NCBI GenBank assembly: GCA_011033025.1
Contig: WFMF01000116.1
Location: 62,001-126,000 of the forward strand
Length of the DNA stretch: 64,000 nucleotides
Direction: 5' to 3'
DNA from: Beroe forskalii
Lineage: Eukaryota > Ctenophora > Nuda > Beroida > Beroidae
This document shows, in pieces, positions 49,836-63,599 of this stretch; position 1 is the stretch's first letter, and each line of letters opens with the position of its first letter. The notes under the pieces were generated by a model that was not told where the DNA came from, ran no database searches, and saw nothing but the letters and a program-made list of their open reading frames with translations. The position numbers were made by a program, and so were the translations under genes.

Positions 49836-52800
49836 CTAGCCATCTTCAACTTTATTGCAGCTCTTAATAACTTTTCCTATTCGATTCAGTTTCTTTCTAA
49901 GAATTTCCAATTTCTCCACTATACTGGTTTTCAATATCAGGGGATTGATGACCGAGTTTAAAGGGTTGAGGACTAGTGAAAAAGTGGAATACCAGCGGCT
50001 GGCATCTAGCAGCTCTGCCGAGTGCAGGATACACACCAGTATGAATGGCATCCAGCTGATGAAATCAGTGAGAATTATAACAGCCACCTTGTTTTGTAGT
50101 TTCCTTTTCCGATTCTTAAGTACTTTATTGGTTTTTCCATCAGCAACAGTTGGAACAGATTTGTTAGCTGTTCTTTCTATTCTAACATAATTTATACTGA
50201 TGCACGAGAAACATACGAAAACCAAGAAATGGAAAGCCCACACAAACAAGTGTTGTGGGTTCTTCAATGTAACCATGTATTTGAAGATACAGACTGCATC
50301 ATTCCCATAAAATTGTAGCTTCTTGTGAGGGATCCCCATGTAATCATTAGAGAACATATCCGAAATCAGCTGCTTGATACGATTCCAGCTCAAAGACTCT
50401 GCTCTGAGTCTTCCGTAGTAAGCTTCAAGAATTTTGACATGCTCAACTTTGTTCGGTGCACCAATGAACAATCTATTTTCTGATCCATGAAAAATACCGT
50501 TTACAAAGTAATCCTCAAAGAATCCCAAAAGTGGTACCAGAGAAACAGCAATTGTAATGAAAATAATAGCTGAACATGTCAATGCAATTTTGAGAGCTCC
50601 TTTCCTTGACACTGGGCAAGGTATGCCGATGCCCCGCGATATATTTGACATTCTGTATATGCTTAAAGAAGTCATTGCAAAGAGGGACATCAGCGTGCCA
50701 CACATATTGATCACTCCAACAATAGAACAGCTGGCACTTGTGAGCCATTCCAGTTGTCGTTTACAGTAGTTTGATCCATGGTGATAGCTATTACCAAGAA
50801 TTATTACCATAAATATCCCTACAAAAAGATCACCAATGCTTATGAGTAAAAGCATAGCACAATTTGCAAAAGATTCGTTTGACTTAGCTGTTTTCAATTC
50901 TTTTATGGTCGTTGGCATAGATACCACGTTAAGTGAAATTGCCAGAATTCCTAAAATCCATCCTACTACGATTTCGTATGAGTTTTGAACCATTTCTTTA
51001 TTACAATATGTATTACATTCATCAGTTAGGTCAACACAGTCAATTCTATTGTCACAGAATTTGGTCAAAGGAATAAATTCTTTGCTTTCTTTACACTGGA
51101 AATTATTATTGCAATTTATTTCATCGGAAGAATCGCCACAGTTATCAACCAAATTACAGACTTTATCATACTCTATGCAAAAACCATTCTTACATGGAAA
51201 AACATCGTTTTGATAAGTTCCGTAGCGAGTACTCTTTATTAGAAAAGTAAGCTCTTGAACATTTCGAACGCTAAACACCCTTTCTTTATACTGACCTTTG
51301 CACGAGTCGAACTTGACGGTGTCTACTAAAATGCAATAAGAATTCCTGCACATATTCAAACAACTTAGATAAACATACAAGCCACCAAACACATGACCAC
51401 AGTTGAATAACTTGTCATTTACGAACTTTCCTTGAGGTACCACAACTTGACGGTACTCGTTCCGACCCAGAACCTTATCATTTGGAAGGGAGAAGTTCAA
51501 TGGCACACACAGAACATCTTTTAGATGATGCAAGCTTTCTAATCCATTCAGGCACTGAAGTATTCTACTAGTACGATCTAGAGTTATTGGGGTCTCAAAG
51601 ATATTGACAAGGTTTCTAGATTCCTTACAAACCCTGTTTTCATTTCCACAAGATTCAATCCCATCGCATAGTCTAGAAGACTCTACAAATCCAGGACGGC
51701 AGAGATAGACCTCTGAACAGGTCAAATTTTTCAGAGAAAATCTTTTTGTTTCTCCAAAGCCACAGCTAGGCCATACGTCTATTGATTCATCTTCGTTATT
51801 CAAACAATCTGCCTCCCCATCTTCAATCCAATCTGTTGGAATTCCTATGGGACCTGAACTCATGTATCTCCTTTCACACGTCTTCCAGGTGACTCCTCCA
51901 CAGGAAACTTCATCAACTCCATCAGAACAATCAGCATGGCCATTACAGAACTGATGTTTATGGATGTAGCACGAGACAGATAACCTAACACAACTGAGGT
52001 CCAAACCATCATCACAAAGAGCTGGACGGTCAGTCAACTGCGCATGACATATCACCTGCAGAGCTACAGTTGATTCATATCCATCAATAGCACACATCAA
52101 ACCGACTCTTGCTCCATCACTGCAGTTTGTTTGTTCTCTATATCCCTCACAGACAGAATGGTATGAAACTGCATTATTGCTATTCCACCTCTCTACTTTC
52201 CCAATGGGGCCACACCTTGTGAAGTTGAAGATGGGAACTAATTGTCCTGGGTATAGACTGCTCTCACAGTGGTGAAGTGTGCTCGTGTCTGTTATATTGC
52301 ACACTTCAACTACTTTGTTATCACAATCCCAGGGAGTATGTCTACAAGTTACATAAGAGCTGGGAACTACAATGTTATAATCAACTGATGAAGGATCCGT
52401 AGAGCAGTATGCTCCGTATATAAAGCCATTGCAAAAAACTTCTTCGTCTTTGTGTCCATCCTTAAATATTGTATCTGTAACGATTCCATCACAGTCGCCA
52501 TTATCTGATTTTTCTGATTGACACGAATCATTATGTGTCGAAATTGAAGAATCACTTAAAGAATTCATACAGCCGAGTTCGTGAGGTGAACTAAAACACG
52601 TTGTATGATCAATCAATTCCGCTATATTGCCAATCTTTTCACAAAGAAAACCACACAGCTGAGGATCAGGGTCGTAAAAAGCAAATTTTTGTTTTTTTCC
52701 TCGGAGGCCACAAGCCTGGTAAAAAGCTGCATCATTTGGACAAAGTTGACTAACTCTGATGACAACATCCCTTACATGAACTACTTCCCGAGCAGTATAT

Positions 52801-54054
52801 AGGGCGTCATGAGAGTTGATGCATTTGAAATGCGTTGTCTCATTGTCAGCGCTGTCAAAGCATACGCGCTTCATAAACCCGCCATATTCTGTTACGGGGC
52901 AATTTTCTGAAAAAGTTGATCATATTTCATGGAACGTGAACAATGATAAAAACAATAGAGATAGAAAAATCACGTAGTGGAATCTAATTCTAATACCAAG
53001 ATTCCATGTTCACAGACGAAGTAAACACTGAACATTTCGTAACTACAGTACTTCTTTGTATAGGGCCCTGTATATTATAATGCATTGATTTTGTATCGGT
53101 TTTTCTTATTTTAGCTTACGTAGGGGGAAGTGACACTGTTTCAATTTAAATCCCAATTTACTTTTTTGAGTTTAAGACTGGTTTTTGGGAAAATTGGGGC
53201 AAATAGAAAAATGGAAAAACAGACAAAAACAAAAGTCGGCATTTTGTGATTTGAACCAAGAAATTTAATTTTTACTATAATATGTTATTATTCAAATGAA
53301 TTTTGAATATTTCAGCATGAAATTTGTATCCATACTTCAAGCACTTTTGGTTGTGTTTGTTTGCTTTCTCATCTCTAAAACCTACGATAGAAACACGTGG
53401 AAGTTTTGAAACATCCAATGTTCTTTATTTCCATAGACAGAGAAACAAGGGTGGGCAGGGGGCACGTTCGATTATGATAAAGTAGTTACTGAGGACGGAC
53501 ACTGACTTTGCAGTGACCAGATATAAAACGTATCACATGGGTTTCTCCTGCCGCAGCGACCGGAGGGCGCGGGTTTTGCTATTACTTATATTAATCATCA
53601 ATGAACTCAGTTTTCTACTGTTTACAAGAATTGTGCATGCCGGCGCATTTCTTGGGCCCGATGTTCCCGTATGATTCTGTCGCAATTCACTTTTTCTTGC
53701 TCAAGAAAAAATGTAAATTTTAAGCTCAAGCTCGAAACAATTGGGGCAATGACACCCCCTGTATTAATACTCATTCAAAATGAGGTTGAAAATGACATGA
53801 AGAACTTATCGAAATATCCCTAAGACAGTGACACCCTCTGTATCAATAACCATTCAAAATAAGGTTGAAAATGACATGAAGAACTTATCAAAATATCCCT
53901 TAGACGACTATTGATGGCGTTTATTTTGTTGTGAAGTCTAATAAAACCTAAGTATCAAAAAGAAGAATATATTCTTACCAGCAATGTGGTCTGTAGTACT
54001 TTCCTGTGCGGAAGACAAACTGTTTCCCAACACAAGGACGAGAATCAACAACAT
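49836..54054 (-). CDS. LDLa-repeat G-protein-coupled receptor (GRL101/LGR-like), two exons, intact
   Basis: Exon 1 (54054-53979) encodes a signal peptide [17 protein letters not shown]. Exon 2 (52906-49836) follows a phase-1 intron; together they give 1048 residues. The large Cys-rich ectodomain holds several LDL-receptor class A modules, clearest as FCNGHADCSDGVDEVSC and [18 protein letters not shown] rhodopsin-class seven-helix domain starts about residue 665 (YEIVVGWILGILAISLNV) and runs to TM7 LNPLNSVINPLIL, an NPxxY-type site without the Tyr. The TM3 end reads SLSIYRM in place of DRY. A short basic tail follows. Such receptors resemble mollusc GRL101 and relaxin-type LGRs, though no leucine-rich repeats are seen here. 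The ligand is unknown. The mirror copy at 18029-22181 is broken. Confidence 0.88.
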
Positions 54055-54614
54055 ATTATTCCCAATAACATGGAGTCATGAAATATGAATTGGGGAGATG
54101 CATAAAATTGCCTTGTCTCACGCCATTCTATCACAGGCTTAGAAAGACCCGGCAAGGAGGGGCTGGAACAGTTGAGAGCAGTAGAGAATTCAATTGATAA
54201 AATGGTAAGTTCCATATTCGTTGTTCGTGTTTTATAGTTCTCCAGACAATGCTTCATTCATCATTGTTTAATACTGTTATTGAGCCCAGAATCATTTTAT
54301 ATTTCTTGAATCCAACGATCTGTTCTTGAATCCAACGATCTGACTTTGATGATTTAAAAGTTGCTAAATTGATAAGTATCGAAACAGTCATGTCCTTCTT
54401 ATCCTTTACCGTGTGATGACGTTAATGCGTAACAAAATTCAGTGCTTTTAAAAATTGATAACTGTTGTTATGATCACGATTTAATATTTGAAAAAACAAA
54501 TGAAGAAATTGATGTATTAAAAGCACTCTCAGAATGGGCAAATAGAAGTTTGGGCATTGAATATAAACTATATAACCACGCGACCAGAAAGAGACTTTTG
54601 CAATTTGCGCAGCG

Positions 54615-55510
54615 TCGTGAATAACAATTAGGCTCGAACGTCAGTGAGCGTCTATATATACACGAACGACAGTGAGTGATATATGTGAAAACCAACGGCC
54701 TTTTTCTTGGTATCAGGGGGCTGGCAAGCCCCCCGCGGCGGTTTGCGGGCCCGAGGGTGAGCATTGGGCGGCGGACCTAACAGTGCGAGGGCCGAAGGTC
54801 CGAGGACCCGAAGGGTCCGAGGGCAAGCATTGGACGATGGACCTAACGGTGCGAGGGCCGTTGCAGAAATCCCGTTGCAGAAATCGCACGTGGGTTCACC
54901 TGGACGATTTGTAGAAATAAGGAAAAACGTCACTTTCGTTAATTCCAAGTTAAAATAACGTTGTTTCGGACTGCGTGAGGTTTAGTTACGTTGGTTACAA
55001 CCGAGAGAAATGGACTGACGTCACCAAATCAGCAGGGGGTTACTACGACAACCGTTCCGGTTTTGGAGAGCCTATCAATTAAGAAAAATATTGAAAAAAT
55101 CTTCAATTGAAGTATTCAAATCGTGGAAGAAAATGGGAAAAATCGAGCCGATAATTTCGAAGTTTTTAATTGAAATTTGAAGTGGCTGGATCGAGCGTGA
55201 ATTTTAATGTCCGTGAAGTTTTAGGTCGGTGAAACTAAAGTCCGTGATAATTATGTCCGATAAGGTATGTGAGTGTCAGTGATAACCAACTTTCAGCTTG
55301 CAAATATGCTTCGATAGATTTATTTCGTATTTATGTATTTTATTTTTAAGAGATCAGGCTAGAAATCAGGTTTATTAAAATCTGTTTATAACACTGCAGG
55401 TTCCTATATTTACAACCCCTTATAAATTAACAACTTTAGTTAACAACGTTAACAACAACACTTAATAGTAAGTATTGGAAAACGGTGATAAACTCACATG
55501 AAGTACACTT
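54615..55510. other. Intergenic sequence with a GC-rich two-unit repeat
   Basis: Two GC-rich units sit at about 54745-54860, sharing GGACCTAAC..TGCGAGGGCCG and GAGGGYRAGCATTGG. They resemble the GCCCGAGGGCGTAAGCCCG motif at 16873-16895. The rest is AT-rich and ends at the CREC 3' UTR. No gene is recognised. Confidence 0.5.
55371..55376 (-). promoter_or_regulatory. Poly(A) signal of the CREC gene
   Basis: AATAAA on the minus strand, about 140 nt past the stop codon. Confidence 0.45.
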
Positions 55511-55516
55511 GCAGAA

Positions 55517-58247
55517 TCAGAACTCATCGTGAACGTATGACTGGAAGTAAACATCAAGGTGAGTAAGGAATTCGAAAGCCATGACCACCTCATCAACGCT
55601 GAGCTTGCCATCGCTATTCTCATCTCCAGTAGCCATGATTTCGTCTGAGGAAAATTGAGTTTAATAAAATCATGAATATAATATCTAAGCTGACCATCAT
55701 GAATTTTAAACAAGCAGTGCGCCAGCCGCCAAACAGAATAATTAAATTTGGCCGCGCACAGATTTCAGATTTCGCAGTACCCAAATTCCAAAAAATTTGA
55801 ACGATCTCAGCTAACCCTTCTAAAAACCGTTTGGTTTAGCAATACGTGATTGGAAAAAAAAAAAGAAAAAGGAACAGATTAGACAAAGTATCACCACATA
55901 CCAACATCCATGTGATCGATATACCCAGTTGTACAGGTATCTATCTCTTGGTAGCTAACAGCACCGTCCCCATCCACATCACACGCGTCAAACATATCCT
56001 GCAATATGCAATATATTCGAAAATATGGCAACCTGGGATGGTAACATATTTTCATCCTTCAATGCAACATCATGGGCTATAGCAACATGGAGTCTAGCAA
56101 CATATCCGTCAACATAGAAGCCAATCCGTCAACATAGCAACATACTCTGCAACATAGCAACATGGGATAGCAACATGGAATAGCAACATAGAATAGCAAC
56201 ACATCCTCCCGACTGAAGGAACTCACACGTGGGGTGCGGTGGGAGTACGGCACTATCTCAGGAATGATGACATGAGACAGGTACCACTTGTCGAACTCAT
56301 CGAAGTCGTACTGTAAGTCAGTGTCCGCGTCGTAGTGGCGGTGGGACTGTCCCTGGACGATGTCGTGGAGATTCTCATAGTCCTCCGCGTAGGAAAACGT
56401 GTAGAACTCCTCCCAGCCGAGGGCACCGTTCTGAAAGGAAGTGACATTGATATCGCGGGTTCTGAAAACACCTTGTGAAATTTTGACAAAACCGCCATTT
56501 TTAGTTTGTACGCACGCGACACTGATTTCACAGAATAACTGCACATACATACATACGTCATACATGGTGCCGCGCGACTCGAAATTTTCAGATTGTTTCC
56601 AATATTTCTCGAAGTTGTTACACTGCGGAAACAATGAATTACCTGATCAGCATCAGTTTCTTTGAAGAGGTTGTTGTAATTAGAGATAACTTTAGCAATG
56701 TTGAAGGGAGGCTTCATTCCCGGAGAGCTGCTGGTCGCTGTAATATCTTGAGATAACTTCTCCTCGTCTACTTCCCCGGAGGGTTGGGTGTACCGGGAGG
56801 TCAAAACACCGGCTGTCTCCGTGTCCAGGCCCCCGTTAACAGCGAACTCGTGAAACGAAACCTGTCCGTCTTCATCTTCATCGTATTCCTGAGGTGAGAA
56901 TAACGTTCAGGATCACGAGCACGCGCAGTGGAGACTCTACCGTATAATATGATGCGAGTTCTGAGAAGCCCTTGCTGAAATTTCCACTTGATCGCGCGTG
57001 GTATGATATGATTTAGCAGAAATGTCCACGTACGGGCATGGCACCGCGCGACTCAGAAATTTCCTGTTCAGAATGGTTCTCATTTTCAAACGCGCGAAAT
57101 TGACCCCCCGACAACATGTAATTAAAAACTTGCACATTGTCGTAGATTGTTTAGATGACTGATGAAATAACTCCTAATGGAATATCCTATCCAAACCGTG
57201 AATGAGTCTTTTATTTCCACAGCTTTGTTGATGATCTGGTTTTTGTGCACCCACAGTGCGAGCTCCCTTATATCTAGAAACTCGTCAGCATCCTCATCAG
57301 CTTCAATGAACATCTGGAAGTGATATAAAATTGTAAAATTTTTTATTTAAAACTTACGATTTCAACCATATTTATGGAACAATGAAGTGCATTTTTTAAT
57401 TGTAAAGAGATGATTGTAAAGAGATGAGAAATGTGCAATTCATAAACATACCCCTTTACCGTACAATCGTGTAATATTCCATTTTCCCACAAAATTCTAA
57501 AATTAGCAGCAAACCTTATTTATAGCGGTTTCCACAGCATCTTCATCGAAGTCTTGGGATGCTAGTTCGAGTGTGAGCTCAGATCCAAGGAGGGTGATGA
57601 AAGACTGGTCAGGGGTGTCTTCAAAAGAGGCTGGAATGAAAGGGGTATTTAGGTATACATATTTCATAGCTAATAACTACTCTAATGTACATTAGCTATG
57701 AGTTACATTGAGTATAATTCGAGTAGAGGTAGTAGGACACTTCATCTTAGTACTCTTCATCTCTCTATCCTGGCCTAGACTAGACCCGAACTCTAACCTT
57801 TGCTCGAATTTGAAATGTTACGAGATAAAGTGTCGTGAGATGAAATTTCGTGAGATCAACAATAATTACTCTACTTACGAGGTGTGATGGATGGCAATTG
57901 ATCGTTAACTGTCCTGCCTGTAAATACGAGAATTAAACATGTTTTCAGTTCCAGAACTAAAAAAGATGTTACAAATTATTATGTTGTACTAAATTAAGTA
58001 AGGAAGTTAATTTCTGATGTCATGGTACCTCCAGCACTGAGCACTATGAATATTTGGCATGAATATGATTTTGAAAGTCCCACCAAAAAAAGGCCCGTGT
58101 AGGTACCTACTAGGTACCAATGCAAAGGAAGGTGTCGATAGCTACCTACTACTCTACTAGGTAGGTACCTTTCCACTATCTTGTAGAATACACACCTGAT
58201 GTGAAAGACGTTACGGTAAAGGTGACAAGTACAGCAAAGAGAAGCAT
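55517..58247 (-). CDS. CREC-family EF-hand protein of the secretory pathway (calumenin/Cab45/reticulocalbin-like), complete
   Basis: Eight exons with GT-AG sites and matching phase: 58247-58196, 57917-57879, 57630-57515, 57313-57197, 56888-56643, 56430-56227, 55998-55902, 55644-55517, giving 332 residues. The N terminus MLLFAVLVTFTVTSFTSG is a signal peptide. Six EF-hand loops follow: DEDADEFLDIRE, DEDEDGQVSFHE, DADQNGALGWEE, DADTDLQYDFDE, DVDGDGAVSYQE and DENSDGKLSVDE. All have acidic positions 1 and 12; loops 1 and 4 lack Gly at position 6. The C terminus is HDEF, the ER-retention-like ending found in calumenin (Cab45 has HEEF, reticulocalbins HDEL). Length, six hands and this ending place it in the CREC family, which binds calcium with low affinity in the ER/Golgi lumen. 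Which vertebrate member it corresponds to is unclear. Confidence 0.92.
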
Positions 58248-58249
58248 AA

Positions 58250-61200
58250 CGATTCAAAGAGGAAGACAGACTGTGCAATGTACGACTTCACAATCGTCTT
58301 CCTAGTATTCTCCCTCGTATTGTGTACAAATTAATGAGATTCCACACCAGCATGTATGATGAAATTTAATAATGTAATTAACAACACGACACAGCTCAGA
58401 GGTGCAACAATCCAGTTTGATGATACAGTGGACAGTGGTGCAGCTGTATCATGTATAATTCGTGTAAAATACAAGTGTCATGTATTCGTGTATTCGTGTA
58501 TTTCATCATTTTAATCCAGAATAAGGCTGTAGGCAGCAGAAATTTGACATTTGTCATTTGCAACAATTAAACGTCATCAGCATTGACATATTCATATATT
58601 ATACACATTTGACATATCCCTTTTGCTCTTATCCTCAGTCCGTCCTTTTCGCAATGTCTGCTTTCCGAAGTTTCTATACATACTTCTATAGGTACTGCCA
58701 AGGCCACCATGATAATTGAGTACCTAATTGGATGTGGGTTCTAGGTAGAACATTGCCATCCATCACTTGGTGACGGATCTCCGGCTTTAAAAACCAATAA
58801 AATGCCATGGAACAGGTCCTTTGACGTTTCCTTTGACATTTCCTTTGACTGGTTGACGCCTGACCGGCTAGATTTGAGCTACTTTGCGTTCAATCAGATA
58901 AATCTTTTATTTGTGTTTGAGAAGTGAATGCCTGGAAACCTAATATTAACACAGAATGCGATTGCAATACCCCCATTTCTAGAGGGACGACGACAATAAG
59001 GTGCAGAAAAGAGTCAAAACGCGCTGAAAAGCGTCAAAACGCACAGAAAAGCGCCAGAAAAATGTCAGACTGAAAATGTCGCCGTCCCCCAAGGACAGAC
59101 TACAGAGAGGTTTTTACGCATATTTTTTCCCAAGTCCAATTGTGTAGGATGAATTTCTGAATTTTGATCAGGGTGTCAGGAGGTCGTCCCAATAAACTCA
59201 CTTGTTAACTCATGAAAGTTTGCATGGTGGCACAGTTTGATCCAACTAAGAAAATGCTGCTTTCAGAATTTTGAATTTTGGCCATTTTTACGATCCACAG
59301 CCTTTTGAAAACCCCCATTGATGGGCTGAAATGGACTCCTTTGTCCATAATTGGCCAAAGAGACCAAAAATCTATCGCTTAAGACTGCTTTTCCCATGTG
59401 ACTGCATTGCAGAGAGTGCACAACAACCAAATAATGATGCAGTTTTACACAGATTTTTCCCCAAGTCCAAATGCGTAGGATTTTATTTTCTGAATTTTGA
59501 CAGGGTGTCAGTGGGGTCGTTTGAATACACTTACTAACTTACTAGTTAACTAATGAAAGTTTGCATGTCAGCAGTTTGTCTGTCAGTAGTTTGGTCCAAC
59601 AAAGAAAATGCTGTTTTCTGAATTTTTAATTTCAGCCATTTTCACGATTTACAGCCTCTTGAAACCCCCCATTGTTGGGCTAAAATGGGCTTCTTTGTCC
59701 ATAAGAAAATGGCGTTTTTTGGACAATTTACGGCTGAGTATGGTCAAAGTACCTTTTTGTAAAAGTATTTGGACGTATTTTGGGATTTTCTGACCGGGGT
59801 GTCCGTGATCCCCCGATCTTTTTACCAGTTAACTCATGAAGCTTGGTACATCATTCAAGTGTGATCCAACAAATAAAATGCCACTATTGGAATTTTGCAT
59901 TTTGACCAATTTCAAGCTTAATAAAATTTTTTGTGACATGTGAAGGCATGACGCCAAGTCCGCTAGAACCAGTCAATCATCCAGCTATTCAGGTTTAAAT
60001 TCTTCCTAGGTCCAATTTTATTAAGACAGAAAAAAGGGTTTCTTGAATTTTACAGGGAAACCAGCGAAAACTGGATAATATCATTGCTGCAGTGGTGTCA
60101 GGCGCATTAACTATGACCACCACACACCAACCATCAGATATCAGCATATCAAACATGCTCGGTGATTTTATCTTATCTAGATTATCATAGGTACATAACG
60201 CCTTGAAGTCTTTTAAAAAGTAGATTGCTAAAAGATAAGAAGTTAATTTGGTGCTTGGAAGTTCTCAAACTCCCGGCCTATAAATTCATAATGGGAAACG
60301 GGTGACGGATGTTGAAGTGGTGTGATTAATAGCTTTATAGGACTTAGGTATAGAATAAGTAAAATACCTTACTATGCCTCACGTCATACTTTCATGATAT
60401 ACCTAAATACCTTCGTGACCAGTAATTCCAAGGCATGTCAACAGCTTTTCGATTTTTCAGCCCATTATCCAGTATTTACATACTACCTACATTATCGTAG
60501 TTGGCAAGCTTAAAGCTTTCCGGAGAACTACGCAAATATCGCAAAATACTAAAATTAGAAAATAGCACATGGCCTCCATAATAGTAATACGCGTTATTGT
60601 TTTAGTGGAGTGAACGCAGTATACTCAGTGTGAAATAGCTGTGTATTGTTTGGTGTTGTGTATCCTTGCTTCTAACTTTATAAAGTTTCATAGTCTAAGT
60701 TCTGTGTTTCATGTGTAGACTGTAGGTAGGCAGCAGAGGGAGGAAGGTAGGATAACTAACTATAAACTAACGAACTATAAAACTTTATAAAGCAGCTAAT
60801 TTGGTACGTTGTGAGGCAGCACTTTCTATTATTACAGCTGTTTAAGTAGGAATCAGCTGAGGCACCGTTTAACTCACCTACAACACTCTCATTCCAATAG
60901 AATTGAGCACGTTTTATTAAAATCAATTAACCAAATCTGGTACGTGGTTGCAAAATCAAACTCTTATATTTGAGTATTTGGGAAGAAGAGAAAATTCCCA
61001 GTACGCATTTGAATTTCTAATTTTGGCCTCAGACTAGAGAGATACGGATGTAATTTAGGTTCGTATCAAATTTCAATTAAAGGATAAATAAAAACTTCCA
61101 ACGTCCTGATACACACCTACTTGGATTTCCATTGTTATTCAGAAATTTAACCCTGCTTCTGCGCAGGTTGGTTTATTCAGCTTCCCAGTTTCCTAGTTCT

Positions 61201-63599
61201 AAAGTAGGTACTGTTCATGCTTCCATACGTTGTTCTTCTACCATTTTGTTTGTTTTGATTGTTTGAAGTCCCTGAAAGGCACCAAGACGAACTTAAGAGT
61301 CGGGGCTTGAGAAACTTTATTGAGCAGGCATGGTGGGTAACAGCTGCTGCAACATTGAGATTGCTAATAATGAGTCTTGTACAAGGCGAAGAATAATATA
61401 ATACACTCTGACAGTCTGACACATTAGTACTTTCTTACTTTAGTAGTAATACGAGTCTTTCAACTAGCAGTAGCCAGCTGTCTACAGCTTTATTGTTTTA
61501 CGTAAGAGAAAGGCTGCATGTATATTCAGACATAATCAGGCGATGTAGCATCTTTAAACTTTGTGCCGTTATTTTCATGAAATCGTCCATCGGATATTTA
61601 GACTTGATGTCTTTTCCATTTCGGGGGTCCAAACGTTCGCCTTTTCAAATCTCAGCTGGATTCTTCCAGCTTTCTAGTATTTCACACACTAATTCACGGC
61701 AGAAAAATCTATCCATCTCTCTGTCATTTGCTTTTCAATATTCAAAACTTCCAAGAAACTACCGTGTGTGATAAATGAGAAAAACTGAAAAAGTGCACAG
61801 CACGGCCTTTCCCTTATCTGCAACCACATAATTAAATGAGCTAATTTGAGACTGGGAACTAAGTGCACCGGCGCTATGGGTCACGTACAAATGGTAGACG
61901 GTTTACAGTGACTTATTATCATGGGGTAAGGTAACGTTAGATGGCGTTGAGTGAATTACTTTTTGGCTTGAGGCAGATAGAATTACCCTGCAATTACTCA
62001 ATTAAACTAATTAAATCTAACAGCAGTTGGTAACAAGATATGATATACTGCAGAGTACCAGAGATAAGGTGTTCATGTGTCAGTAACATGGCTATCTTCT
62101 GACACCCTACTGGATTTCTATTGGACTACAACCTCCAACCGATGTGTTCAGTACCTATATATTAAATTTTCATTCTTTTTTCAAGAAAATCTAATAATTT
62201 ATCACTGCTAAGAATCCAGTATAACAGGTTTTCTGTTTCGTGCCTTTCTTTCCGTTTTGCAGTGTTTTCTGTTTGCTGGTTCTGTGGATAACGGGAATTC
62301 TAGAATAACTTGTATTCTTCAATAAGTTAATATTCTATTTCAGTATTCCTACACCCTAAAGTAAAATCATAGTCCTATGAGTAACAATTTACAATTAGAT
62401 ATTTCTGATTAGGAATACATAAGGCAAAAAGGCATGGAATAATTCAAATGAATCATAACATGAATTAACATGAATCATAATCTATATGTTAATGTAATTT
62501 ATTATGTAATTTATTTTGAACGGTTATAACACCTGAGTTCCACCACGCGTACGTAATTACCTCATGTGTCTTCTATTCCTCTATTTCCCAGATAATCAAC
62601 TTAAGAACTTAGAGCAGAGCTGATAATCACTGCTGCAGTGCAAAGTTAAGGAACTTTTAAGTAGTGCACACAACTTTTCATTAGCGTATTTATAAATGAG
62701 GTGGCTATCCTCGCGACCTAGGAGCGTGATTTCTACTCTTTCTATTTTTGATTCCTTATTTGAATTCTCATCGATTAAGGCCTAGGTATACCTAATATGG
62801 TTGTATTTAGGTCTGGGTTTAATATGGTTGTACCTACAAACTTAGAAAGGTACAAATGGAAGGATTGTCTTCTTTCAATGAATAAAGAAAGTCAAGCATT
62901 ATGTGTCACAATTTGTGAAATGTAGCTTTACAGGATATGATACTCACAGCAATAAATCGACATTCGACAAACACCTGCCTTTTTTTATTAACAACACTCC
63001 CTCCTTCATTGGAGGGCCCTTCGCTTCGCTCAATTATACCCAGTTTTCGAATTACAATTCCAGTTTCTTGATTTTATTTCAGACAATGATAAACGTCGCC
63101 TTATTTAATTGCCCTAAATATACCCTCAGTATGTCAAATATCCCTAGTTGACCTCGAGGAGCTCATAGAGTTACATGTAAGTCAGACATATCAAGGCATT
63201 TCACATTTTATGCAGAATAATTCACACGTTCGTACATGTACTAAAAATTGCATGCAAAGTTCCAGAAATCTGCAGATTTGTACATTTTGGAGTCCCTGTG
63301 TAGAGTGCAGGATGTATGCGAATTACTGATGTTCATTGTGAAGCTCCTTGCAAACAGAGCAAGAGAAACAATCTGCATTATCCCACTTCAGTTTGTTGTT
63401 GTTGTGTGTGAATCCGCGGGAGTTGAAAAGTTTATTAACGGGGAATTTTATTGTTTTCTGACGTTATGCTTTGTCTGTGTTTGCTCAAAATATTATTTTA
63501 AAATCCCCCTGGAAATAGAATATTGGACTTAAAGAGGTATCGACTATCGAGTTATTGAATAGTGTCATTTAACAAAATATTTACACCTGTTACAGAAAA
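58250..63599. other. Intergenic region, mostly unrecognised
   Basis: AT-rich sequence containing the CREC promoter side, a tandem repeat at 59.1-59.95 kb, and otherwise short chance ORFs. GGTAGGTACCT and TAGGTACC palindromic words cluster at 58100-58170, near CREC exon 1. No gene is supported. Confidence 0.45.
59110..59950 (+). repeat. Three diverged tandem repeats of about 350 bp
   Basis: Landmarks recur in order: CCCAAGTCCAA..TGTAGGAT, CAGGGTGTC, GTTAACTCATGAAAGTTTGC, GATCCAAC..AAGAAAATGC, TTTTGRCCATTTT, then GGGCTRAAATGG. Starts are near 59130, 59460 and 59780. The last unit is truncated and followed by the block shared with 38375-38460. Confidence 0.75.

Larger units (their letters stand above)
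45930..54607. repeat. Right arm of the large inverted duplication
   Basis: Reverse complement of the blocks in 17490-28440. It begins near 45943 with AATGTCTCGTAAAG..TTACGAGACATT, itself a small palindrome also present in the left arm at 28381-28410. It ends near 54607, where GCAAATTTCAAAAGTC-type sequence stops matching. It contains one extra segment (46166-48030) and lacks two left-arm segments. Confidence 0.9.

Noticed and set aside
54442..54624. 60-codon ORF reading [20 protein letters not shown]
   Set aside because: Protein-like, but it lies at the arm edge with no splice partner, and the left-arm copy breaks the frame. Not enough for a gene call.
56253..56634. Additional long minus-strand frames over the CREC exons
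   Set aside because: They read through introns or in the wrong frame; the spliced CREC model explains the region.
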